DNA of 64,000 nucleotides from Bacteroidota bacterium (GTDB taxonomy: Bacteria > Bacteroidota > Bacteroidia > Chitinophagales > Chitinophagaceae). The position numbers and the translations under genes were made by a program. The stretch lies in contig JAPLEH010000069.1 in NCBI GenBank assembly GCA_026391455.1, forward strand, positions 44,228-108,227, in the 5' to 3' direction. The notes beneath the pieces were generated by a model, which saw nothing but the letters and a program-made list of their open reading frames with translations, was not told where the DNA came from and searched no databases. Positions within the stretch are counted from its first letter, which is position 1; each line of letters begins with the position of its first letter. Positions 8,019 through 17,461 of this stretch are shown here, in pieces.

Positions 8019-8789
8019 TTATTTCTTCCCTTTGAATAAGCGCAGATAAATATATTGCCAAAAGCCAGGGTGCGACCAGAGAGCGGATGGCATGGCTGGG
8101 GGCTGCACCACCTCTATGTCGTTTGTAAGTGCATCTTCCACGGCCATTTTCACCAGTGGTATTCCTTCTCCAAACTGCAAATACGGGTAAGTAATAAAAT
8201 TATCCCTGGATGTAGTATTAATTGTAGCCTGATACAGAACTCCGCCGGTATCTATTCCCTTATCCACGAGATGTACGGTAACTCCACAACGCTCGGGTTC
8301 ATTATTCACCAGCGCCCAATAACCACCATGCACACCCCGGTATGCGGGTGTAATGCCTGTATGCATGTTGATGAATACTGCGCGGGTGCTTTCCAATACT
8401 TTTTTGCTGATGATGCGGGTGCCATTTACCAACACCACATCCGGGTCGAGTTCTTTCAGCATACGGATACAGGCTTCATCATTTACCGATGCTACCTGCA
8501 TGATCTTTTCGGCTGGTAAAGGAGTCAGATCGAAGGCATACTGTGTTTGAATGGCAGCGATCCTTTTTTTACTGAACAGGGCCAGCGTTTTTCCAATAAT
8601 GAGCGCAAAAGAAATCTGACCTGATACTTTGAACCATCCCATTTTTTTTGCCCGGCGTTTGGCCAGGGCCATGCCACGAAGGGGCTCTTCCTCGATGATG
8701 TGTGCTATGGGAAATGAACGGTTTACTGCATTGTATACAGCAGTAGTGGAAAAACAGGCTGAACAGAGCATGACTATTTTCTTATCCAT
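8019..8789 (-). CDS. Formyltransferase-family protein, second copy in the locus
   Basis: The ATG at 8789 gives a 256-residue protein; an in-frame TTG two codons upstream is less likely. The formyltransferase triad appears as INMHTGITPAYRG (N141, H143) and DKGIDTGG (D180). The N-terminal half is divergent, with a helical KRRAKKMGW segment in place of the usual first strands. The family uses N10-formyltetrahydrofolate to formylate amines; a 4-amino-sugar nucleotide is the likely substrate. It overlaps the end of the deacetylase gene by 8 bp and is not closely similar to the formyltransferase at 5175-5906, so the two may act on different sugars. Confidence 0.82.
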   Translation of the reverse strand: MDKKIVMLCSACFSTTAVYNAVNRSFPIAHIIEEEPLRGMALAKRRAKKMGWFKVSGQISFALIIGKTLALFSKKRIAAIQTQYAFDLTPLPAEKIMQVASVNDEACIRMLKELDPDVVLVNGTRIISKKVLESTRAVFINMHTGITPAYRGVHGGYWALVNNEPERCGVTVHLVDKGIDTGGVLYQATINTTSRDNFITYPYLQFGEGIPLVKMAVEDALTNDIEVVQPPAMPSALWSHPGFWQYIYLRLFKGKK

Positions 8790-9768
8790 TCCCAACAGCT
8801 TTTAATTCATCACTCAGTCCCGACATCGTGATACTGGTAAAACCATATTGCTTATTCAGTTCTGTATAATATTGTAATACCTTATCGAGAAAAGCGATAT
8901 TCTCGGCGAGATTTGCACCAAAATTGTGCGGATGCCACCAGAGATGATACATCAGTTTATTTTTGGCCGCATGCTTCATGGCCTGCTTTATTCTGCGCAG
9001 GCGCAATCCATCGAGGAAGGATAGCTTGCGGCTATACGGGCGTAAGAAACGCGAGCCGGGTATATTCATCACCGGACTGGCGCGCATGGCTTTTTCCTCA
9101 TAGCAGTGATGCCCCGTAAGATTGATATAGGTATCAATGATCCGCAACATACGGCGAAACAGGGATTCGTCATTTTTATTTCTTCCTGCATAAAGCCAGG
9201 AAGTGGGATTGCCGCGGTATGATTCAATGCCGGCTTCCCGGCACACAGCCAGGTATTCTTCATTGAACTGATTTCTTGGAAATACAAGACTTCTAACCTG
9301 TATGCCCATCTTCGCGGCAATATTTTTGGCGGCCTGCAGGTCGTGCAAGAAAGCAGTGGCCGTTTGTCCCGGTTCCAAACAATAATAATGGCAAAAAGTA
9401 TGTGTGCCGATCTCGTGCTCCGGGTGCAGCTGTATTTGTTTCAGTAACGAATAGCCAAAATGCCAGGGGTCATCTTCTTCATTGAAACCGATCGTGGCCA
9501 GATCGGGGTATGGCGACAATTTAGTGTCAGTATATTCGGGACGTACTGCCGGACAATACTGCAAAAGTTCATCCCGGTTGGCTGCAAATAATAATCCTAC
9601 TGTTGAAAACGTAACACGTGTATTGTATTTTTCAAATAACTGCAGCATAGCAGGTATGGCCTTTTGAACACCGAGTATATTCGCGCCATAATTTTCAATA
9701 GTACGTTTATCTCTTACACCCCAGAAGAGTTCAAAGTCGAGTGAAATAATAAATTTTCCGTTTTCCAT
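8782..9768 (-). CDS. Polysaccharide deacetylase family protein (NodB-homology domain)
   Basis: The chosen ATG at 9768 starts MENGKFIISLDFELFWG, which puts the metal-binding Asp block (SLDFE) at the N-terminus as usual. An ATG 13 codons upstream (9807) would extend into the amidotransferase gene and adds no recognisable sequence. EIGTHTFCHYY carries the second motif with the His pair. The enzyme would remove an acetyl group from an N-acetyl sugar or polysaccharide by metal-dependent hydrolysis. No signal peptide is seen, so it may act in the cytoplasm on a lipid-linked or nucleotide sugar. Neighbours suggest it prepares an amine for formylation. Confidence 0.85.
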   Translation of the reverse strand: MENGKFIISLDFELFWGVRDKRTIENYGANILGVQKAIPAMLQLFEKYNTRVTFSTVGLLFAANRDELLQYCPAVRPEYTDTKLSPYPDLATIGFNEEDDPWHFGYSLLKQIQLHPEHEIGTHTFCHYYCLEPGQTATAFLHDLQAAKNIAAKMGIQVRSLVFPRNQFNEEYLAVCREAGIESYRGNPTSWLYAGRNKNDESLFRRMLRIIDTYINLTGHHCYEEKAMRASPVMNIPGSRFLRPYSRKLSFLDGLRLRRIKQAMKHAAKNKLMYHLWWHPHNFGANLAENIAFLDKVLQYYTELNKQYGFTSITMSGLSDELKAVGNG

Positions 9769-9785
9769 TGCAGTTGTTTGTCGCC

Positions 9786-11630
9786 TCAGGCTGTTCGTTT
9801 CACACATTTAGCATGCCATACATTCAATGCAAAAAGTGTATAGAGCATTTTTGCCCTTTTCTCATCGGATACACGCACTTTTCGATCGAGCAGTTGATTG
9901 ACAAAATTGCTGTCCACATAATTATTTGCATAAGAATCCGGTGAGCGGAGATAACTGAATATGATCTCCTTTAATTCTTTATCCACCCATTGTTTGAGTG
10001 GCACTTCAAATCCCCGCTTAGGCTGATGAATCAATTCTCCAGGCAGGTATCGTTCGGCGAGCTTGCGCAACAGGAATTTTGTATTCGTTCCGTTGATCTT
10101 ATATTTTGCGGCTATGCGGGGTGCGTATTCCAGTAAGTCCTTCCCCAAAAATGGCGAACGCCCTTCGAGTGAATGGGCCATGGTGGCAATATCCATTTTT
10201 ACCAGCAGAATATCGGGCAGAATGCTGTTGAAATCCATCAGCATGATCTTACTCAGTGATCCAAGCGCTGCGGCACGGGTCTCGTTGAATTCGCTGCGCA
10301 AATGTGAAAGGCAATCCCCTTCCGGTAATAAGAAATGTTGAAAATGGCCGTTGAAGATATCGGTGGTGGCAGAGAGATATACATCCAATCCTTTTTGTGA
10401 AGCCAGATCGGCGAGCCGGTACATATAGTTAAGCTTCGATTGCTTCTCATGTGAAAAAGGAATGATCTTTCTTGCCAGTGATGCACAGGCAGTGATGAAT
10501 GCTGACTTGGAAAAGAAATCATATTTGGCAAAAGGCACATAACGGCGGTAGCCCCCAAATAACTCATCCGCTCCGTCACCATTCAGTACTACCGTAAGAT
10601 GTTTGCGGGCTTCGCGGCTCACATAATAACTGGGTATGGCGGAATCATCATAAAACGGTTCGCCATAGTTGGATAATATCTTTTCGACATCGAACTGAAG
10701 ATCGTCGAATGTTATTTTTATTTCCGTATGATGGGTGCCGTATTTTTCTGCCACCAGTCTGGCGAGTGATGATTCATCGTAGGCGCCGGAAAATGAAACG
10801 GTAAATGTTTTCAGCGTGGGGTTGTACTGCGATGCAATGGCCGTAACCAATCCGCTGTCGATACCGCCACTCAGAAATGCGCCCACTTCGAGATCGGATG
10901 ATTCCACTCTCCGTTTGATACTGGTATGTAATGCTTCATCCGTAGCGGAGAGGGCCGCTTCCAGGTTGTCTTCTGTTTTCTTTCCATAGTGGTCACGTAT
11001 ATTCCACCAGCGGGTAAGTTGCGGTTTCCCGTCTGCAAGGGATATATACATATAATGAGCAGGCGGCAATTCATATACATCTTTATACGGCGTAGCGGCA
11101 TGATGTAATGCGCCGAAGCGGAGAAACTGATTGATATGTTGCGGATCAATGTCCACCGTCACCTGACGGGTGAGCATGTTCAATTCACTCGCAAATACAA
11201 ACTGTTCGTTCCGGCTAAAATAGTAACAGGGTTTTTTTCCGGCCCTGTCGCGGGCTATAAATAAAGCGTTGATGCTCCGGTCGTAGATAATGATGATGAA
11301 CATGCCATCGAATTCGTCGAGGCAGGCGGGGCCAATCTTCTCATAGGCCAATAAGATCGTTTCTGTATCGGAACTGGTTTTGCCCTGTAAGCCCAGTCTG
11401 GCGCGTACTTCGAGGTGATTATAGATCTCACCGTTGAAGATGATGGTTTTGTCACCATGATGCATGGGCTGCTTGCCGGCAGATATATCCACAATGGCGA
11501 GCCGTGCATGAATGAGGTGAAGGTTCTTCTCCGTGAATTCCGTCTGTTCATCGGGTCCCCGGTGATAGAGATCGCGTTTCAGCGTCTGGCTGTCGAGTTT
11601 GTAATTAACAGATCCTGCTATTCCACACAT
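9786..11630 (-). CDS. asnB: Asparagine-synthase-like glutamine amidotransferase (asnB homologue 1)
   Basis: The 614-residue protein starts MCGIAG with the class II glutaminase nucleophile Cys2. The ammonia-transferring domain has the PP-loop FLSGGIDSGLV near residue 255 and GDGADELFGGY further on. This is the asparagine synthetase layout. In polysaccharide loci such enzymes (WbpS type) are thought to convert uronic acid carboxyl groups to amides. The locus makes several uronic acids, so that role is plausible here. It directly follows the candidate polymerase gene with a 2-bp gap. A second homologue is at 19512-21425. Confidence 0.9.
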   Translation of the reverse strand: MCGIAGSVNYKLDSQTLKRDLYHRGPDEQTEFTEKNLHLIHARLAIVDISAGKQPMHHGDKTIIFNGEIYNHLEVRARLGLQGKTSSDTETILLAYEKIGPACLDEFDGMFIIIIYDRSINALFIARDRAGKKPCYYFSRNEQFVFASELNMLTRQVTVDIDPQHINQFLRFGALHHAATPYKDVYELPPAHYMYISLADGKPQLTRWWNIRDHYGKKTEDNLEAALSATDEALHTSIKRRVESSDLEVGAFLSGGIDSGLVTAIASQYNPTLKTFTVSFSGAYDESSLARLVAEKYGTHHTEIKITFDDLQFDVEKILSNYGEPFYDDSAIPSYYVSREARKHLTVVLNGDGADELFGGYRRYVPFAKYDFFSKSAFITACASLARKIIPFSHEKQSKLNYMYRLADLASQKGLDVYLSATTDIFNGHFQHFLLPEGDCLSHLRSEFNETRAAALGSLSKIMLMDFNSILPDILLVKMDIATMAHSLEGRSPFLGKDLLEYAPRIAAKYKINGTNTKFLLRKLAERYLPGELIHQPKRGFEVPLKQWVDKELKEIIFSYLRSPDSYANNYVDSNFVNQLLDRKVRVSDEKRAKMLYTLFALNVWHAKCVKRTA

Positions 11631-11632
11631 AC

Positions 11633-13018
11633 TCAGAAGAATTTTTTACTAAATACATACCGGGGTGAAAATTTACCCGATTTATCCATTATAATAAATA
11701 TCATAAACAGGTAAAAGGGGAGGCAGGGTATTTTATACCGTGCCAGCGCACCGAAGTTGGTGGTGGTAATGCCCACGATACCTGCGAACATAAAGGTGTA
11801 CACAAAACAAAATACCAGTACCGAATCGCTGAACAGGTATTGGAAAAAACCTTTGAAACCGATACGGTACATGGCCAGTAATGTAAGATAGAGCATGGCA
11901 AAGGCTTCCAGGCCCGTAAGGAACATGAGCGGAGAACCCGACTCCCATAAATAGGGCCGGAAGAGCGTGGCCACTACTCCCAGCGGATACAATGCGATAA
12001 GACTACCCACCGAGTTGCCGGCCGAACCTACGGTAAAGTTAGACCCCGATCCTTCCGGCGAAGAGAAACTTCCCTGTACACCCTGTACGGTCTGCAGCAG
12101 TTTATCGGTGGAATATTGCGCGGCGATCTCTGATTGGGTTACAGCCTGCAATACAAAAAAACCCACCACCAATGACACCGATGAAAACAACACGGCTGCC
12201 ACCTGGCGGAGTGTTTTATCCTTAATGCGGTTCTTATACTGTAAAAAGACCCATAAGATGAAAGCAGGCAGTATACAAAGCAGGATATAGGGTTTAATGT
12301 TAAAGAGAAGGAACCCTGTCACAAATGCGATAATGAGTGAGATCACGATCTTCTCTTTTTTGAAAATGATCTTATGCACCGCATACAACATAAAGCCCAT
12401 TGACCCCATACAAATAGAATCTTTCAGCAGCGATCCGCCCCAAAACAGAATGGAAGGCAGGAATAAAATAGCAATTGCCAGTTTACGGTGCAGCCGGGGA
12501 AACATTTCATAAAACATCCGGTACACACGCCAGCAGCCGGCGAATGAATATAAAGACAGACAGAAACAAATGCAGATATAGCTTCCCGAAAAAATAAGGG
12601 AAAAAGGCAATGCGAAACGGGGCACCATGTAATTGCTCAGATTCATCATGTAGAGGTTGGTATAACCGCCGTTGTCATTTAAGAAATAGAGATAATGCGG
12701 GCTGTTTACATCCAGCTTCAGCTTAAAGTATATCTCCTTCCATCCGGAAAAATCGTTGCTGAGCGAGTTCTGCATGTCGAGCACAGCCTGATAGTATAAG
12801 GATGTATCACCATAGCCATAGTAGAACTGGATGATCATGGCATATATGAATACAAACAGCAGACGAAAAAACAGGGCGGGGAAAAAATATTTTCCAATCT
12901 CTGTGTTTTCATACTTCTTTTTGAACTGATAGGCAAAAGCCCATATCAGCAAAAAGCAGATAGGTACCAGGAAAACATCATTTTCCTTCAGCAGCCGGAG
13001 ATCCAGTTGATTAAACAT
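11633..13018 (-). CDS. Polytopic membrane protein, candidate O-antigen/capsule polymerase (Wzy)
   Basis: The 461-residue protein has about ten hydrophobic segments and a long polar loop early on (about residues 65-135) followed by a second near 285-320. It has no nucleotide-binding or transporter motif I recognise. Wzy polymerases are defined by this sort of topology and poor sequence conservation, and no other candidate polymerase is present although Wzx and Wza/Wzc are. The call is therefore by elimination and context. A membrane-embedded glycosyltransferase is an alternative. It lies 2 bp upstream of the amidotransferase gene. Confidence 0.55.
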   Translation of the reverse strand: MFNQLDLRLLKENDVFLVPICFLLIWAFAYQFKKKYENTEIGKYFFPALFFRLLFVFIYAMIIQFYYGYGDTSLYYQAVLDMQNSLSNDFSGWKEIYFKLKLDVNSPHYLYFLNDNGGYTNLYMMNLSNYMVPRFALPFSLIFSGSYICICFCLSLYSFAGCWRVYRMFYEMFPRLHRKLAIAILFLPSILFWGGSLLKDSICMGSMGFMLYAVHKIIFKKEKIVISLIIAFVTGFLLFNIKPYILLCILPAFILWVFLQYKNRIKDKTLRQVAAVLFSSVSLVVGFFVLQAVTQSEIAAQYSTDKLLQTVQGVQGSFSSPEGSGSNFTVGSAGNSVGSLIALYPLGVVATLFRPYLWESGSPLMFLTGLEAFAMLYLTLLAMYRIGFKGFFQYLFSDSVLVFCFVYTFMFAGIVGITTTNFGALARYKIPCLPFYLFMIFIIMDKSGKFSPRYVFSKKFF

Positions 13019-13051
13019 GCTTGGTTACCTGATTAAAATAATTCGTTCATC

Positions 13052-14206
13052 TTATTGTTTGCCCGTGATTTCTTTGTAAAAAAGGATATAGTCCTTCGTC
13101 ATTCGCTCCAACGAAAATACCTGATTTAATTCTTCATATGCCTGTTTCGCGATGCGGTCTTTCAGATCGGGGTCTGACAACAATGCGTCTGCATTTTCCA
13201 CCAAAGATGGTACCGACCCGGGAGTGGCGAGATAGCCGGAATAACGGTTACGGATGATCTCATTGCCTGCCGGAAGATCAAAGGCCACAACCGGCACGCG
13301 GGCTGCAAAGGCCTCGAGGAATACCATTCCGAAGGATTCGCCCATAGAAGGAATGAGCACCAGATCCATTTTGCGCAATTCCGCATCGAGGTTATTGGTA
13401 AATCCGTGAAAAACGACATGATCCTGCATTCCTGTTTCTGCAACATGCTGCCGGATGGCTTCTTCTTCGGGACCCACACCAAAAAAATGGAGCAGAATAC
13501 CCGGGTACCGGGGCACCAGCAGTTTAACGGCATCAATGGCAAACCGATGGCCTTTCATCTTGATCAGTCGCCCTGGCAATGCCAATTGCGGAGCAGACCT
13601 GTCCCGCGAGGCTGGCACGTCAAGAACTTTTGAACTATCAAGTTGTGAAGTATACCCATGATAAATGATCCGGTCATTTTTTGCTTTCAATCCTGCATTA
13701 CGGTAAAAGTCTTTGAGACATTTGGATATAAAGATCACTCCATCGAATTGCCGGCATACATACTTTGTGACCCAGTAATACGGATCGAAATAAACTTTGC
13801 GGATCACCTGCAATCCGTATTTATTCTGGTAGCTGTCACGGTAGCCGTGCATGGTGCTAATGACCGGCACGGTGATCTTCTTTTTCCGCTTCAATGTGGT
13901 GGTAAAAAAATCGGCATATTTCAAATGACTATGCACCAGATCAAATGCGCCTTCACGTATATACTCCTCCAGTTGTGCCATGGCAGTTTTATCCATCATG
14001 GACCTGTATTGTATGATGCGAACGCCCACCCCGCTTTTCAGCAATTGTTTTTCAGCTTCTCTGGCCGAGGCGTCACTGTATCGTTCATGATAAAGTATAC
14101 AACAACAGGTGGAAATGCCTTGTTGCTGCATGGCAGGAAGGAAATAGGTGATCAGTTTTTCAGCACCTCCAAATGCATTGAAGGTAATTACATGTAACAC
14201 TTTCAT
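13052..14206 (-). CDS. Glycosyltransferase family 4
   Basis: The ATG at 14206 starts MKVLHVITFNAFGGAEKL, with the GGAE acceptor-domain motif in the expected place; a GTG 10 codons upstream is less likely. The C-terminal domain has PGRLIKMKGH and the intact E-x7-E signature ESFGMVFLE. The 384-residue enzyme would transfer a sugar with retention of configuration to the growing lipid-linked repeat unit. Its N-terminus is very similar to that of the broken gene at 15444-16057 and is related to the glycosyltransferase at 16257-17402, so this locus has several paralogous transferases. Confidence 0.88.
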   Translation of the reverse strand: MKVLHVITFNAFGGAEKLITYFLPAMQQQGISTCCCILYHERYSDASAREAEKQLLKSGVGVRIIQYRSMMDKTAMAQLEEYIREGAFDLVHSHLKYADFFTTTLKRKKKITVPVISTMHGYRDSYQNKYGLQVIRKVYFDPYYWVTKYVCRQFDGVIFISKCLKDFYRNAGLKAKNDRIIYHGYTSQLDSSKVLDVPASRDRSAPQLALPGRLIKMKGHRFAIDAVKLLVPRYPGILLHFFGVGPEEEAIRQHVAETGMQDHVVFHGFTNNLDAELRKMDLVLIPSMGESFGMVFLEAFAARVPVVAFDLPAGNEIIRNRYSGYLATPGSVPSLVENADALLSDPDLKDRIAKQAYEELNQVFSLERMTKDYILFYKEITGKQ

Positions 14207-14243
14207 AAATTCATCTGTATAGGGTGCTGGACGCACACTCTTC

Positions 14244-15392
14244 TCATCCGTGTTTGGAATTGCTTAATACGTTTCGGTATACGTCCACGATCTCTTCTGA
14301 CATGAACTTCCAGGAATATTTTTTCAATTGTTCTTTACCGTCGGCCCGCAGAGTGCCGGCCAACTGTGGCTCTGCATATATCTTGATCAATGCTGCCGTT
14401 ATTTCTTCTTCGCTCATCGGATCGAAGTATAGTGCTGCCTTACCTGCCACTTCAGGCAGAGATGATATATTGGAACAGAGTAAAGGTGTGTTATAATAAA
14501 AAGATTCCAATACCGGTATACCAAAGCCTTCCACCAGGGAAGGGAAAATAAAACAATGTGCATTACGGTAATGGCCAGCCACTTCCTCTTGAGAAAGATA
14601 CCCGGTAAAATGCACATTCGAATCGGGAGCCGATATTCGGGCAGAAAGATCAGGATGTTGATAATGCAAAAAACTTTTATCTCCTGATATTACCAGTTTA
14701 GCATCAGCCGGTAAAGAAGGCCTTGCCTGAAAAAATGCCCGGATCAGTCTTTCCAGGTTTTTATGCTTTCGGGAAGAGCCCAAATAAAAAATATATCCCT
14801 TGTAGAAAGGAAGCACTGCTCTGTCAGCATATTTCTCCAGGTGCTCCCACCCTTCATAGATGACAGTTATCTTCTCTGTGATCTTTTTGGAAGGTTTAAA
14901 ATAATTACAAAGATCATCTTTGGTGGCATTGGAGACGGCGATCACTGCTTCTGCATTCTTCAAACTGGCTTTCAGGATATGCCGGAAATAAACGGGGGCG
15001 GCACGGTAGAGAAAGTTCTTCTGGTAATAATGCTTCAGAATGGTCATATCGTGTACAGTAGCAATTCCTTTACGCTTTAGTGAAAGCGGATATTGGGTGG
15101 AGGTGCTGTGCAACAGATCGTAATTCCGTTCGTTCTTACGGATAAACTTATAGAACCACCAGTCGCGTTTGGGACCGATCATGGGGATCTCGTCTTCTGT
15201 TACGTCGAACTTACCAGTATTCAGCACATCATAGAAATCCGCATTATTATGACGCCGATTGATGAGCAGCCTGAAACGGTATTCGTCGAATGCACTTTCC
15301 GGAATATACTTCAGCAGGTTTACCACATACTGTGAGAGCCCGTCCACAATTGGCCTAACCGGCGATGCATCAATGATAATAGTCTTCATCAT
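14244..15392 (-). CDS. Glycosyltransferase family 4
   Basis: The 382-residue GT-B protein begins with a DASPVRPIVDGLSQY block, typical of WbaZ/mannosyltransferase-like GT4 members. It has GIATVHDM and VIAVSNATKDDL in the N-terminal domain, FYLGSSRKHKNLERLI at the start of the C-terminal domain, and the intact signature EGFGIPVLE. It should be a cytoplasmic retaining transferase acting on the lipid-linked oligosaccharide. Two ATG codons stand in tandem at the start (15392 and 15389). It lies between the family-4 gene at 13052 and a pseudogene. Confidence 0.87.
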   Translation of the reverse strand: MMKTIIIDASPVRPIVDGLSQYVVNLLKYIPESAFDEYRFRLLINRRHNNADFYDVLNTGKFDVTEDEIPMIGPKRDWWFYKFIRKNERNYDLLHSTSTQYPLSLKRKGIATVHDMTILKHYYQKNFLYRAAPVYFRHILKASLKNAEAVIAVSNATKDDLCNYFKPSKKITEKITVIYEGWEHLEKYADRAVLPFYKGYIFYLGSSRKHKNLERLIRAFFQARPSLPADAKLVISGDKSFLHYQHPDLSARISAPDSNVHFTGYLSQEEVAGHYRNAHCFIFPSLVEGFGIPVLESFYYNTPLLCSNISSLPEVAGKAALYFDPMSEEEITAALIKIYAEPQLAGTLRADGKEQLKKYSWKFMSEEIVDVYRNVLSNSKHG

Positions 15393-15443
15393 GAAAAAGA
15401 ACGTTACGCAATACAGCGTAATGTTGTTAGATCAAAATCAGCA

Positions 15444-16057
15444 TCAGGGTTTCTTACATCTCGCTTCCACCCCATTTCCCCCATATTCAAAATAAATATC
15501 AGTAGCACCCGGGTTTTCCTGTGTTTTACGAATAGCTCCTTTTGACCTGAAACGTTTGTACCAATCAGTAATTGATTCATGTGTATCCAGGTATGCTCCT
15601 TTTTCCAATAAAATCGCTGTGAATCGTCCGGCTCCGCAACCGGCTTCGATTAACAGTTTATCATGTAGTGAACTACTCAATTCACTCAGGCATTTTCCAC
15701 CCGTTTTCGGCTGATCGTGGTGCCTGTTAAGGAATCGAGTTGAGTCTTTTTAAAAACCTTCCATTGATCTCCGAAAAGCGATGCATAAGCGCCGCTTTAA
15801 ACAAAACGGGGTATCTCATTTACAATCGGAATTGTCTGGCTATTACTTACTAAAAAACCGCCTTCTTCACGGAGCTTCATGTTGTCTTTGTGCGCGTAGT
15901 ACGTTGGGAACATTTTACTGTTTAAATACTTTGAAATATTTTTTAAGCAAAACGGACAAAGCATATTCCTCTTCCGCGAAATATCGGGCAGAAAATAGGT
16001 AATGAGTTTTTCTGCACCACCAAATCCATTAAATGTTATAACATTCAGCACTTTCAT
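15444..16057 (-). pseudogene. Chimeric remnant: start of a GT4 gene joined to a broken copy of the 17462-18457 methyltransferase
   Basis: Read on the minus strand, the first about 25 codons (MKVLNVITFNGFGGAEKL) match the start of a GT4 like the one at 13052-14206. They then pass into CPFCLKNISKYLNSKMF, which matches the start of the methyltransferase at 17462-18457. The copy has a TAA after NEIPRFV where the intact gene reads GTG GAA, and a one-base loss in the A run of GTGGAAAAATGC. An internal deletion joins KGAYL to DTHESITDWYKRF, removing the central half of the enzyme. Both joins lie at short direct repeats (TTCTGCC and GCNTACCTG). No function is expected. Confidence 0.88.
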
Positions 16058-16256
16058 ACTTCATCCAATTAGCACCCTACTGAAATATTTTCTGCTACAG
16101 GGCATTTAGTATCCCGTAACATTTACATTAAATCCTTATTTACCCGACAAGTAAGTATATTAAAAAAAAGAAACAATAGTTTAAATTTTATAGCCACCGG
16201 ATAATTCAATATTTAAGCGAAGGGTATTAATTGTGTCAAAAAAAATGATACTTAAT

Positions 16257-17402
16257 TCACTTAGCCAGAATCAAATTATAAAAATCCTTATACTTGTTTG
16301 CCATTGTTACCAACGAAAATCTTGTCGCCAGATCTTTAAGTGCATTCTCAGTCAATTCTTTCCTTTTGTCGGGATCACGCAATAAGGTAAGAACTTCGCG
16401 GGTGAGGCCTGCAACACTAAATGGTTCAGCTAATAGGCCCGTTTTATTGTGTATTACTATTTCATTGCCCGCCGGGAGATCAAAAGTTACAACTGGAATA
16501 CCAGCAGCAAAGGCATCCAGAAAAACCAGACCAAATGGCTCCCAATAACTTGGAAGCAACGCGATATCATACTGTTGTATCTTTTCAACAATATCAGACT
16601 GGTAACCATGAAAAACCACCTGATCTTCAAGATGCTTATCTTTAATTATAGATTGCAGATCAGGAATATAAGATCCGGTACCCATAATATGGAGTAAGGC
16701 ATAAATACCATGTGATTTCAATTCCTCTACTACTTCTACAGCATATCTATGTCCCTTACGTTCAACAATCCGGCCCGAAATAACAAGATGAATTTCATTA
16801 CCAACCCGTTTAACTGAATTTTCGTTCTTTCGTGCAAGAACAAAATCATAGCCGTGATAAATAACAGCGGATTTACATTTTTCTCCAAGATGTGCCCGGC
16901 TGTAAAAATCCTTCATCAGATTAGAAATATATACTACACCATTCATTCTGGAAGTGACCCATTTTGTTAATTTATAATGGAAAGATTTTTTTAATTCCGG
17001 TACCACTTCCAGCCCGAACTTATTCATATATGCATCATTATAACCGTGTACAGTGGTAACTACGGGAATGGCAACTTTCCTGTAAATATTCAAGAGGGAC
17101 ATCCATATCTCCGCGTGTCGCAGATGGCAATGAACGAGATCTGCTTCAGCTTCCTTTACTCTTCTGTTGAGCCATAATATATTTCCAAATGACCATAAAT
17201 ATCTATACCTTTTATACTGTACGTGAACACCGGCAGCAAGAATCTTTGAACCAATAACGGTTGCTTCAGATTCGTGATTAATATGATGCAGAATCAGGCA
17301 ACTTACCTGAATATCTGCATTACGTAATGCTGGCAAAAAGCTAATAAGTAAATTTTCTGCGCCGCCCAAATCCCTGATATTGATAACGTGAACAATTTTC
17401 AT
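16257..17402 (-). CDS. Glycosyltransferase family 4, in an AT-rich segment
   Basis: The 381-residue protein starts MKIVHVINIRDLGGAENL, with the GGAE motif, and has SGRIVERKGH at the second domain. Its E-x7-E signature reads EPFGLVFLD, with Asp for the second Glu. It resembles the enzyme at 13052-14206 throughout (TVHGYNDAYMNKFGL, IYHGYDF, FDLPAGNEIV). The gene and its 5' flank to about 16060 are visibly richer in A and T than its neighbours, and it sits between the broken and intact methyltransferase copies. This suggests separate acquisition followed by local rearrangement. Predicted role: addition of one sugar to the repeat unit. Confidence 0.87.
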   Translation of the reverse strand: MKIVHVINIRDLGGAENLLISFLPALRNADIQVSCLILHHINHESEATVIGSKILAAGVHVQYKRYRYLWSFGNILWLNRRVKEAEADLVHCHLRHAEIWMSLLNIYRKVAIPVVTTVHGYNDAYMNKFGLEVVPELKKSFHYKLTKWVTSRMNGVVYISNLMKDFYSRAHLGEKCKSAVIYHGYDFVLARKNENSVKRVGNEIHLVISGRIVERKGHRYAVEVVEELKSHGIYALLHIMGTGSYIPDLQSIIKDKHLEDQVVFHGYQSDIVEKIQQYDIALLPSYWEPFGLVFLDAFAAGIPVVTFDLPAGNEIVIHNKTGLLAEPFSVAGLTREVLTLLRDPDKRKELTENALKDLATRFSLVTMANKYKDFYNLILAK

Positions 17403-17461
17403 AAAGTCATTTTCCTCATTTATGGCTTTAATTTCCCCGGAAAAGTAACAGACAATCGGTA

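Noticed and set aside
15797..16057. 86-codon frame as a real small gene
   Set aside because: It is a fusion of a GT start and a methyltransferase start that ends at a nonsense codon; homology to intact neighbours shows decay.
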